Source: Arcobacter sp. CECT 8986
Lineage (GTDB): Bacteria; Campylobacterota; Campylobacteria; Campylobacterales; Arcobacteraceae
Length of the DNA: 64,000 nt
Assembly: GCF_004116725.1 (NCBI RefSeq)
Contig: NZ_PDKG01000002.1
Location: forward strand, 124,001-188,000
Reading direction: 5' to 3'
Part shown: in pieces, positions 18,667 to 26,263 of the stretch
Layout of the letters: the number at the start of each line of letters is the position of its first letter
Numbering within the stretch: position 1 is the first letter of the stretch
Notes under the pieces: generated by a model
Database searches by the model: none
What the model was told of the DNA's origin: nothing
What the model saw: the letters and a program-made list of their open reading frames with translations, nothing else
Translations under genes and position numbers: made by a program

Positions 18667-19098
18667 ATAGAAAAAGAGATTATTGAATTTTTTTATCAAT
18701 TCAAAAATAAAATTATTGAGACAAATAGTATTGTTAGTGAATATAAAGATATTATAAATAAATATGATTTTTATCTAAAAGAAAACTCATTTGATGAAAA
18801 ATATAAAGAGAATTATCTTACAATTTTAGGATACTCTTTTAGGTTAGAAAATATAAAAGATAGAATATTTTATACTTTTCAAGAAGCAGTTTATGCAATT
18901 GATTTAGCAAAGCTTATGAGAGATGAAGATTCTTTAAATCTAAATTCAAAAGTTTATATATTAGTTTTAAATAGTTTAATAAATGAATATGAAGGAAACA
19001 GTATTGCTCAAGCTGAAAAAGAGTTAGCAATAAAAACATATAATGAAATAGAACAAAAAAGAGCAAAAGAAAACCATAAATATCACGTATATCAGTGA
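18667..19098 (+). CDS. Unknown 143-residue protein, apparent AUA start
   Basis: The frame is open from just after the EAL gene, but its first ATG is at 18916, deep inside. Upstream of that there is no ATG, GTG or TTG in frame. The ATA at 18667 lies six bases after AAAGGA (inside the last codons of the EAL gene), the spacing of a good start. Starting there gives a helical, acidic protein with a Lys-rich C-terminus (QAEKELAIKTYNEIEQKRAKE). Continuous protein-like codon use from 18667 to 18916 supports the longer version. No family is recognised. It lies between a c-di-GMP enzyme and the 5-oxoprolinase genes (15-base gap). Confidence 0.6.
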   Translation: MEKEIIEFFYQFKNKIIETNSIVSEYKDIINKYDFYLKENSFDEKYKENYLTILGYSFRLENIKDRIFYTFQEAVYAIDLAKLMRDEDSLNLNSKVYILVLNSLINEYEGNSIAQAEKELAIKTYNEIEQKRAKENHKYHVYQ

Positions 19099-19113
19099 TA
19101 ATAAGGAAAAGTA

Positions 19114-19848
19114 ATGAATATAAGATTGAATTGTGATATGGGAGAGAGCTTCGGTATCTGGAAAATGGGCTATGATGAAGAGATAATGCCATATATTGAT
19201 ATGGCAAATCTAGCTTGTGGTTTCCATGCTAGTGATGCTGTTACAATGAATAAATCTGTACTTCTTGCAAAAAAATTCAATGTACTAATTGGTGCACATC
19301 CTGCTTATCAAGATTTAGTAGGTTTTGGAAGACGTTCTATTAGATGTTCTCTTGAAGAGATAAAATCAATTGTTTTATATCAGTTAGGTGCATTACAAGC
19401 TTTTTGTAAAGCTCATGGAACTTCTGTATCTTATGTAAAACCACATGGAGCTTTATATAATGATATGATGAGAGATGAAAATATCTTCAAAGCTGTTTTA
19501 AGTGCTATCTCTTCTTTTGATAAAAATATTAAACTTATGATTTTATCTGGACCAAAAAATGAGATATATCACCACACAGCACTTTTTTATGGAATAAATC
19601 TATTATATGAAGTATTTGCAGATAGAAACTACAACGAAGATGGAACATTAGTTTCACGAATGAATGAAAATGCAGTTATAAAAGATGAATTAGAAGTTGC
19701 ACAAAGAGTATCAACTTTAAAAGACAAAGGTTATATTTTAAGTGTGAATTCTCATAGATTATTTTTAGAAGCTGATAGTTTATGCGTTCATGGTGATAAT
19801 GAAAAAGCATTTGATTTTATAAAACTATTAAGAAAAGCACTATTATAA
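19114..19848 (+). CDS. pxpA: 5-oxoprolinase subunit A (LamB/YcsF family)
   Basis: The 244-residue protein carries the LamB/YcsF signature at the N-terminus (LNCDMGESFG), followed by ANLACGFHASD and GAHPAYQDLVGFGRR, and KPHGALYNDM in the middle. PxpA with PxpB and PxpC forms the prokaryotic ATP-dependent 5-oxoprolinase, which opens cytoplasmic 5-oxoproline (pyroglutamate) to glutamate. An AAGGAAAAG site precedes the ATG. It overlaps pxpB in a TAATG junction, indicating coupled translation. Confidence 0.95.
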   Translation: MNIRLNCDMGESFGIWKMGYDEEIMPYIDMANLACGFHASDAVTMNKSVLLAKKFNVLIGAHPAYQDLVGFGRRSIRCSLEEIKSIVLYQLGALQAFCKAHGTSVSYVKPHGALYNDMMRDENIFKAVLSAISSFDKNIKLMILSGPKNEIYHHTALFYGINLLYEVFADRNYNEDGTLVSRMNENAVIKDELEVAQRVSTLKDKGYILSVNSHRLFLEADSLCVHGDNEKAFDFIKLLRKALL

Positions 19849-20522
19849 TGCAAATAAAAGCAACTTCTGTTGATACAGTTATTATTTACTTTGGAGATAA
19901 GATTGATGAACAGATTGCTTTAAATGTACAAAAAGCTTATAGTAATTTACTTAATTTAAATCTTGAAGGAGTTTATGAAATAATTCCTTCATACACTTCT
20001 ATATATATTCACTATGATATTTTATATTATGATTTTTCATCTTTTAAAGAACTACTTACAAAAAAACTAGATTTAAATACTACTTTAAAATATTGTTCAA
20101 AACTCATAAATATTGATGTTTATTATGATAAAGAAGTTGGTTTTGATTTAGAAAATATAAGTAAAAAAACATCTCTTAGTATATCTGAAATTATAGAAAT
20201 ACACTCAAGTAAAATCTATACTGTTTATGCAATAGGATTTTTGCCAGGTTTTGCATATTTAGGTGATGTCTCAAAAAAAATAGATATTTCAAGACTTGAT
20301 ACTCCAAGAAAAATAGTACCAAAAGGAAGTGTTGCCATAGCAAATAATCAAACAACTGTTTATCCACAAGATAGTCCAGGTGGTTGGAATATAATAGGAA
20401 AAACTGCGTATGAGTTTTTTGATAAAAATTTAGAAAACTTATCTAATTTAAAAGTAGGAAATAAAGTAAAATTTAATCCAATTTCAAAAGATGAGTTTAT
20501 AAAACAAGGGGGAGTTTTATGA
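19848..20522 (+). CDS. pxpB: 5-oxoprolinase subunit B (KipI family)
   Basis: The 224-residue protein of the KipI/carboxyltransferase C-D family shows the conserved YTVYAIGFLPGFAYLGDVSK segment (about 124-143), and later VPKGSVAIANNQTTVYPQDSPGGWNIIGKT. It forms a complex with PxpC. The start ATG overlaps the pxpA stop and its own stop overlaps the pxpC start (ATGA), so all three subunits are made together. In Bacillus the homologue KipI is also a kinase inhibitor, but the complete pxpABC set here points to 5-oxoprolinase. Confidence 0.94.
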   Translation: MQIKATSVDTVIIYFGDKIDEQIALNVQKAYSNLLNLNLEGVYEIIPSYTSIYIHYDILYYDFSSFKELLTKKLDLNTTLKYCSKLINIDVYYDKEVGFDLENISKKTSLSISEIIEIHSSKIYTVYAIGFLPGFAYLGDVSKKIDISRLDTPRKIVPKGSVAIANNQTTVYPQDSPGGWNIIGKTAYEFFDKNLENLSNLKVGNKVKFNPISKDEFIKQGGVL

Positions 20523-21430
20523 GTATAAAAATACTAAACTCTCCAATGTTTGCAACTATTCAAGATAAGGGTAGATTTGGTTTTTCTAATATTGGTGTGA
20601 CAACAAGTGGTGTTATGGATGAATATGCTTATCTTATGGCAAATCAACTACTTGAAAATAAAAAAGATGAGAATATAATAGAAGTATATTATTCAAATTT
20701 CAACTTTATTGTTAATTGCAATACTCAAATAGCAATCACTGGTGCATATTGTGAAGTTTATATAAATAAGGAACTAAAACCTACTTGGCAAACATATAGT
20801 CTAAAAAAAGGTGATATTGTTGAGGTTTCTAAATTATTAAGTGGTTCAATTGTTTATATTGCTATAAAAAATGGAATAAAAATACCAAAAGAGTTTGGAA
20901 GTTATTCTACTTCAATAAAAGAAAATATTGGAGGAGTAAATGGAAGATTATTGAAAAAAGGCGATATTTTACCAATTGAAAATATTACATCTTTTAGTAA
21001 AAGAAAAATAAATTCAAAATATCTTCCTTTGTATGAAGATGAGCTTGAACTAAGAGTGATACTTTCATATCAAGAGAAGTATTTTTCAAAAGAACAAAAA
21101 GATAAGTTTTTTTCATCAATTTACACTATCTCAAATGAATTTAACAGAATGGCTTGTAAGCTTAAGGGTGAAAAAATTGATTGTACGATTGATGGTATAA
21201 TTTCTGAAGCAATAAGCTATGGTTCTATACAAATACCAAAAGATGGGCAACCTATAATCTTACTAAAAGAGAGACAAACAATAGGTGGTTATCCTAAAAT
21301 TGGTGCAGTTTTAAGTATTGATTGTTTTAAATTAGCTCAATTAAGACCAAATATGAAAGTGAAGTTTAAGCAAATAAGTTTAGAAAAAGCACAAAAAAAG
21401 TTAAAAGAGTTTTATAACTCTTTTAACTAA
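20519..21430 (+). CDS. pxpC: 5-oxoprolinase subunit C (KipA family)
   Basis: The 303-residue biotin-dependent carboxyltransferase-like protein has the typical opening TIQDKGRFGFSNIGVTTSGVMDE and the closing segments GSIQIPKDGQPIILLKERQTIGGYPKIGAV. It pairs with PxpB. A perfect 12-base inverted repeat (GTTAAAAGAGTT at 21400-21411, complement at 21416-21427) lies in its last codons and probably helps end the transcript. The next gene converges on it. Confidence 0.94.
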   Translation: MSIKILNSPMFATIQDKGRFGFSNIGVTTSGVMDEYAYLMANQLLENKKDENIIEVYYSNFNFIVNCNTQIAITGAYCEVYINKELKPTWQTYSLKKGDIVEVSKLLSGSIVYIAIKNGIKIPKEFGSYSTSIKENIGGVNGRLLKKGDILPIENITSFSKRKINSKYLPLYEDELELRVILSYQEKYFSKEQKDKFFSSIYTISNEFNRMACKLKGEKIDCTIDGIISEAISYGSIQIPKDGQPIILLKERQTIGGYPKIGAVLSIDCFKLAQLRPNMKVKFKQISLEKAQKKLKEFYNSFN

Positions 21431-21433
21431 GTA

Positions 21434-22225
21434 TTATAAGTTCTTAAAAGAACTATCGATTTTTTCTGGAAAACTCTCTTCTTTTTCATATGAAGTTATC
21501 TCAAAAGAAAAAATTGGTTTTATAAGTATTCCTGATTTACTTTTTAAAGTTGTTTCATCTACTAATTTTTTTAGGTTATTTAGTACATTTGTACACTCTT
21601 TAATGCTCTCATCATCAAAGAAAATTACAAATTTATTTTTTATAAATCTTGCAATACTATAATTTAGTTTCTCTTCTTTTATTTTTCTAGTGATATATTT
21701 TATTAAAAATATTTGTAAGTTATCAAATATTAGTTGACCATAATTTTCATAAATATAATCATCATTTTCTATTGTTAATAGTACTAATACACCATCTTTT
21801 TTAAAGTTGTTATTAGTATCCAAAAATCTATTATAAATCCATTTTTTATTAAAAGCTTTTGTAACATCATCTCTAAAAATTTTATTAGTAACAGTATCTA
21901 ACTCTTTTTTTAGTTCGTCCATTTGATGATAGATTTGTTGTAAAGATGATTCATCTTTATTTTCAATTGCTATTTTTGCATCTTTTGTTGCGTTTGTAAC
22001 TTTATTTAAGCTATCTAGCGTTCTTTTAGCATAGTTGTTTATATCTTCAGACTCTTTTGCAATAAAAGAGTCTAGATTATCATGAAACTCTTTATCTTCT
22101 AAATTTAAATCAAGTATTTTTGCATGTTTATCAAAACATTGAAAATAAGTAGAAGGTAAAATTATCTCATTTTGTAAAAGTTCATTTATAGTTTCATCTG
22201 TCACTTTTTTAAGAATTTTTTTCAT
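21434..22225 (-). CDS. Degenerate GGDEF-domain protein
   Basis: The 263-residue cytoplasmic protein has an N-terminal helical region (about 1-110), then a GGDEF-like fold opening with RDDVTKAFNKKWIYNRFLD (the counterpart of D-x-L-T-x-L-x-N-R). The signature loop that would read GGDEF reads KNKF (ARFIKNKFVIFFDDE), so cyclase activity is not expected. It could be a c-di-GMP or GTP receptor, or a structural partner of the EAL protein encoded just upstream, with which it overlaps by 17 bases in one operon. Confidence 0.75.
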   Translation of the reverse strand: MKKILKKVTDETINELLQNEIILPSTYFQCFDKHAKILDLNLEDKEFHDNLDSFIAKESEDINNYAKRTLDSLNKVTNATKDAKIAIENKDESSLQQIYHQMDELKKELDTVTNKIFRDDVTKAFNKKWIYNRFLDTNNNFKKDGVLVLLTIENDDYIYENYGQLIFDNLQIFLIKYITRKIKEEKLNYSIARFIKNKFVIFFDDESIKECTNVLNNLKKLVDETTLKSKSGILIKPIFSFEITSYEKEESFPEKIDSSFKNL

Positions 22226-23444
22226 TTAGTTCCTTAACAATTTCCTCTATTGGTTTTGGTTTACTTATATAATAACCTTGCGCATAATCAATACCAAGAG
22301 CTCTTACATATCTAAGTATTCTCAAATCACTTACAAACTCAGCAACAACTTGAATATTTTGTTGTTTACAAAATAGAACAATACTTTTTACTAAGTTTAA
22401 ATATATTTCTTGGTCTATTTTTTTTATAAGTGAGCCATCAATTTTTATATAATCTACATCTATATTTAAGATATATTCATAGTTTGAAAAACCTGTACCA
22501 AAATCATCTATGGCAATTTTTACACCATATTTTTTAATATCTTTTATAAAATCATTTACTACTTCATAATTTGAGATTTTATCACTCTCTAATATTTCAA
22601 GAGTTATATATTGACCAATATCGTTATTTTTAATATATTTAAATAATAACTCTTTTAATTTAGGATTTAAAATATCATGAAAATCAATATTTAAAGTCAC
22701 ATTTATTTGATATTTTTCAATGTACAAAATAACTTTTTCTATTAATAAACCCATTAATTTATTATAAAGCCTATATTTCTTTGCTTTGTGAATAAAAACA
22801 TGAGGCATTATCATATTTCCTTTTTCATCAAAGACTCTCATAAGTGCTTCATATTTTTCTATTTTTTCTGTTTTTGCATTTGCAATAGGTTGTAAATATG
22901 GTTCAACTAAGTTGTTTTGTATATTTAATTTTAGTGTATCAAGTAAGTTCTCATTTGTTTTTTCATCTTCAAAAAAAGTACTATCTAAATATATAAAATT
23001 AACATAATTTATTTTTGCATTGTGTAGTGCTTTTTCTGCATATATTTTAAGTTTTTTATCACGACTTTTAGAACAACCCATTGTTACATCTATATTTATA
23101 TTTGAGTTATCTTCAATTAGAGAGAATCTATGTGCAATAATAGTATTAAATATTAAATCTTTAATCTCTTCAATTTCTGTATGTGATAAGTCTTTGTAGA
23201 TGGTAATACCAAATACATCCACGTGAGTGTTTACGAAGTCAATAAAGGCAGATTTTTTTAAAAAAGTATTTATTTTATTTTTTATTGTTTTATTTAACAA
23301 TTTTTTCAATTGTTTAATGATGAAATCTCCGTTATCAAAGCCATAAACTGCATTTATATCTTTCATGTACAGAATATCAACTAAAAATAGAGTTTTTATC
23401 TCATCTTTTTTTCTATATTTTATAAGTTTTTTTAATATTGACAA
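22209..23444 (-). CDS. c-di-GMP phosphodiesterase, EAL domain with degenerate GGDEF
   Basis: The 411-residue cytoplasmic protein has an N-terminal degenerate GGDEF-like half (about 1-150; FLVDILYMKDINAVYGFDNGDFIIKQL, without a GGDEF loop). The C-terminal EAL domain (about 165-405) carries YEALMRV, an N-containing LNIDFHDI strand, ILESDKI, and IDDFGTGFSNYEYILNIDVDYIKIDGS, so the catalytic residues appear present. It ends with AQGYYISKP. It is the first gene of a two-gene operon and is divergent from the DedA gene across a region holding a perfect palindrome. Confidence 0.85.
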   Translation of the reverse strand: MSILKKLIKYRKKDEIKTLFLVDILYMKDINAVYGFDNGDFIIKQLKKLLNKTIKNKINTFLKKSAFIDFVNTHVDVFGITIYKDLSHTEIEEIKDLIFNTIIAHRFSLIEDNSNINIDVTMGCSKSRDKKLKIYAEKALHNAKINYVNFIYLDSTFFEDEKTNENLLDTLKLNIQNNLVEPYLQPIANAKTEKIEKYEALMRVFDEKGNMIMPHVFIHKAKKYRLYNKLMGLLIEKVILYIEKYQINVTLNIDFHDILNPKLKELLFKYIKNNDIGQYITLEILESDKISNYEVVNDFIKDIKKYGVKIAIDDFGTGFSNYEYILNIDVDYIKIDGSLIKKIDQEIYLNLVKSIVLFCKQQNIQVVAEFVSDLRILRYVRALGIDYAQGYYISKPKPIEEIVKELNEKNS

Positions 23445-23495
23445 GAATACACCTTTTATTCCTTCCTCCCGCGTATTATATATTATTTCCTCTTA

Positions 23496-23515
23496 AGGTA
23501 AATAAATATTTACCT
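23496..23515. promoter_or_regulatory. Palindrome AGGTAAATA-N2-TATTTACCT between EAL and DedA genes
   Basis: A perfect 9-2-9 inverted repeat lies between two divergent genes. Its core, GGTAAAT-AAAT-ATTTACC, has the same half-sites and spacing as a palindrome upstream of the formate dehydrogenase operon (59224-59241). This points to one DNA-binding protein acting at both. The protein is not identified. Confidence 0.55.
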
Positions 23516-23596
23516 CATAATTAATTATTTATATTTTAATATCGGTTATTAAAATAGTTTTAGATAAAATCCTAAAAAATTAAAAAAAGGTTTGTA

Positions 23597-24127
23597 TTGG
23601 AAGATTTGATTAGAGACTGGGGATATATAGCACTTTTTGCTTACTCTTTTGGTGGAGGATTTGTTGGACTTGTTTTTGCAGGAGTTTTATCTTATACAGG
23701 TGATTTAAATATTTATATTTCTATGCTTGTGGCTGGAGTTTCTAACTTTTTAGGAGACCAGTTTTTATTTACACTTGCAAGAAAAAATAAATTTTATGCA
23801 AAAGATATGATGAAAAAGTATGGAAGAAAAGTAGCTTTGGCTCATGTAATGATGAGAAAATATGGTTCTTTAGTTGTATTTATACAAAAATATATCTATG
23901 GAATAAAAACACTTATACCTTTAGCAATGGGAATTACAAAGTATTCAAGTGGTAAATTTATTATATATAATATATTTGCAACTACATTATGGACTTTAAT
24001 TGTAGGATTTGCAAGTTATACTGCTGGACAATATATTTTAAGTAGTGCTGAAGAATTTAAATATATTGGATTAGGAATAGTTGCTGTTATACTTTTATTA
24101 GTATCTTATCTATTTAGAAAAATTTAG
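23597..24127 (+). CDS. DedA family membrane protein
   Basis: The 176-residue protein begins at TTG. It has the DedA/SNARE-associated pattern: an N-terminal GYIALFAYSFGGGFVGLVFAG segment, a GDQFLFTLARKNK loop, the FIQKYIYGIKTLIPLAMGITK segment (the F-x-R-x3-G-x-R motif is here F-I-Q-K-Y-I-Y-G-I-K), and three C-terminal hydrophobic stretches. DedA proteins act in lipid (undecaprenyl-phosphate) recycling and membrane homeostasis. It is nine bases ahead of tex and probably co-transcribed with it. Confidence 0.85.
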   Translation: MEDLIRDWGYIALFAYSFGGGFVGLVFAGVLSYTGDLNIYISMLVAGVSNFLGDQFLFTLARKNKFYAKDMMKKYGRKVALAHVMMRKYGSLVVFIQKYIYGIKTLIPLAMGITKYSSGKFIIYNIFATTLWTLIVGFASYTAGQYILSSAEEFKYIGLGIVAVILLLVSYLFRKI

Positions 24128-24135
24128 GAATATTT

Positions 24136-26235
24136 TTGAATCAATTAATTGAAATTTTAAAACAAAAAACAAATTTACAAACAAATCATATAAACAATAT
24201 TTTAAAACTTTTAGAAGAGGGATGTACAATCCCTTTTATTGCAAGATATAGAAAAGATTTAACTGGAAACGCAACAGATGAAGTTTTAAGAGAATTTAGC
24301 GATATTTATGAATATAGTAAAAAATTATTAGAAAGAAAAGAAGAGATTAAACAAAATCTAGAACAAAAAGAGGTTTTAGATAAAAAAATAGAAAAACAAA
24401 TAGATGAAGCGACAACACTTGTAGTTTTAGAAGATATTTATTCTGTATTTAAAACTGCAAAAAGTTCAAGAACTCAAAAAGCAATTGATAATAATTTGGA
24501 AGGTTTAGCAAATATTATCTCATGTATGAAATATGATAAAAAAGAGATAAAACAAAAAGCAAAACAGTTTCTAAATGAAAATATAAAAAGTGAAGAGGAA
24601 GCTATAATTGGTGCACAAGATATTATTGCACAAAGATATGCAGATGATATAAAATCAAAAGAGATAGTGAGAAACTTACTTCAAAATCATGCTTCTTTGC
24701 AAGTAAAACAGTCAAAAACTTTTGAAGAAGAGGGTGTTTATAAAAACTATAAAGATTTTTCATCAAAAGTAAAGTTTCTACCTTCATATAGATTCTTAGC
24801 AATTTCAAGAGCAGTAAATGAAAAGCAATTGACTTTAAAAGTAGAACTTGATGAGCAAAGAATTATTGATAATATAGAAAAATATAAGATACCAAATGGT
24901 GCAAATAGTTCAAATGAGTATGTTTTAAAAGCATATATAGATGGATTAAAAAGATTATTATTGCCAAGTTTAAAAAGAGAAGTTTTATCAAACCTAAAAG
25001 AAAAAGCAAGTGATGAAGCAATAAATTTATTTGGAAAAAATTTACATCAACTTCTTATCTCACCACCATTAATAAACAAAGTAATTTTAGGTGTTGACCC
25101 AGGATATAAAACAGGGTGTAAATTAGCAGTTATTGATGAAAATGCAAACTATTTAGATTCAGATATAATTTATCCTACAAAGCCAAAAGAAGATTATGAA
25201 AACTCTTCTAAAATAGTACTTGCATTGGTTAAAAAATATAATATAAATGCAGTTGCAATAGGTAATGGTACAGCTTCAAATGAGACTGCAAGTTTTTTTG
25301 CAAAGTTTATTAAAGAGAATAATTTAGATTTGAAATTTGCAGTTGTAAGTGAAATTGGTGCATCAGTTTATTCTGCATCAAAAATTGCAAATATTGAGTA
25401 TCCTAATTTAGATGTTACAACAAAAGGTGCTATTTCTATTGCAAGTAGATTAAGAGATCCTTTATCGGCATTAGTAAAAATTGATGCAAAATCTTTGGGT
25501 GTTGGTCAATATCAACATGATGTAAATCAAACAAAATTAGAAAAAAAATTAAATGAAGTTACAGAAGCTTTAGTAAACCAAGTTGGTGTTGATTTAAACT
25601 CTGCTTCATATAAATTATTATCCTTTGTGTCTGGAATCTCAGAAAAACTTGCTTTAAATATAGTAAGCCATAGAGATAGTATAAAAGTATTTAAAACAAA
25701 AAAACAGTTACTTTACGTAAAAGGTATTGGAAATAAAGCCTATGAACAAGCAGTTGGTTTTTTAAGAATAAAAGATGGTTTATCTGTTTTAGATAATACT
25801 GCTATTCATCCTGAAAATTACAATTTGGCAAATGATTTACTAAAACAATCAGATTTAATAAATCTTGATTTATCTTTTTATTGTGATAAATATAATGTAT
25901 CTATGCAAACAGTAAAAGATATTATAAATGAACTTTCAAAACCTGGATATGATATAAGAGAAGAGTTGCCAAAAACTGTTTTTAGAGATGATGAGATAAC
26001 ATTAGAGAGTCTAAAAATTGGTGATGAATTAAGTGGAGTTGTAAGAAACCTTACTGATTTTGGTGCTTTTGTTGATGTTGGATTAAAAAATGATGGAATG
26101 ATACATATTTCAAAGATGAGTGAAAAAAGAATAAATCATCCAATGGAAGTTTTAGCAATAAATCAATATTTGCCAAGAGTAAATGTAATAGATATAGATT
26201 TAAAAAGACAAAAAATAGCTCTTAGTTTAATATAA
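24136..26235 (+). CDS. tex: Transcription accessory protein Tex
   Basis: The 699-residue cytoplasmic RNA-binding protein begins at TTG. It shows the Tex order of domains: N-terminal helical part with IPFIARYRKDLTGNATDE near 33-50, the YqgF-like RNase H fold (LGVDPGYKTGCKLAVID at about 318-334), tandem helix-hairpin-helix (YVKGIGNKAYEQAVGFLRI), and a C-terminal S1 domain (VVRNLTDFGAFVDVGLKNDGMIHIS). The length is a little under the 720-780 usual for Tex. A hairpin at 26235-26263 ends the gene. Confidence 0.95.
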   Translation: MNQLIEILKQKTNLQTNHINNILKLLEEGCTIPFIARYRKDLTGNATDEVLREFSDIYEYSKKLLERKEEIKQNLEQKEVLDKKIEKQIDEATTLVVLEDIYSVFKTAKSSRTQKAIDNNLEGLANIISCMKYDKKEIKQKAKQFLNENIKSEEEAIIGAQDIIAQRYADDIKSKEIVRNLLQNHASLQVKQSKTFEEEGVYKNYKDFSSKVKFLPSYRFLAISRAVNEKQLTLKVELDEQRIIDNIEKYKIPNGANSSNEYVLKAYIDGLKRLLLPSLKREVLSNLKEKASDEAINLFGKNLHQLLISPPLINKVILGVDPGYKTGCKLAVIDENANYLDSDIIYPTKPKEDYENSSKIVLALVKKYNINAVAIGNGTASNETASFFAKFIKENNLDLKFAVVSEIGASVYSASKIANIEYPNLDVTTKGAISIASRLRDPLSALVKIDAKSLGVGQYQHDVNQTKLEKKLNEVTEALVNQVGVDLNSASYKLLSFVSGISEKLALNIVSHRDSIKVFKTKKQLLYVKGIGNKAYEQAVGFLRIKDGLSVLDNTAIHPENYNLANDLLKQSDLINLDLSFYCDKYNVSMQTVKDIINELSKPGYDIREELPKTVFRDDEITLESLKIGDELSGVVRNLTDFGAFVDVGLKNDGMIHISKMSEKRINHPMEVLAINQYLPRVNVIDIDLKRQKIALSLI

Positions 26236-26263
26236 GTGAGAAAGTTCTAAAAACTTTCCCACT
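26235..26263. terminator. Hairpin between convergent tex and chemoreceptor genes
   Basis: AGTGAGAAAGTT and AACTTTCCCACT pair with one mismatch around a five-base loop. It sits between two convergent stop codons and can serve both directions, though T-runs are weak. Confidence 0.55.
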
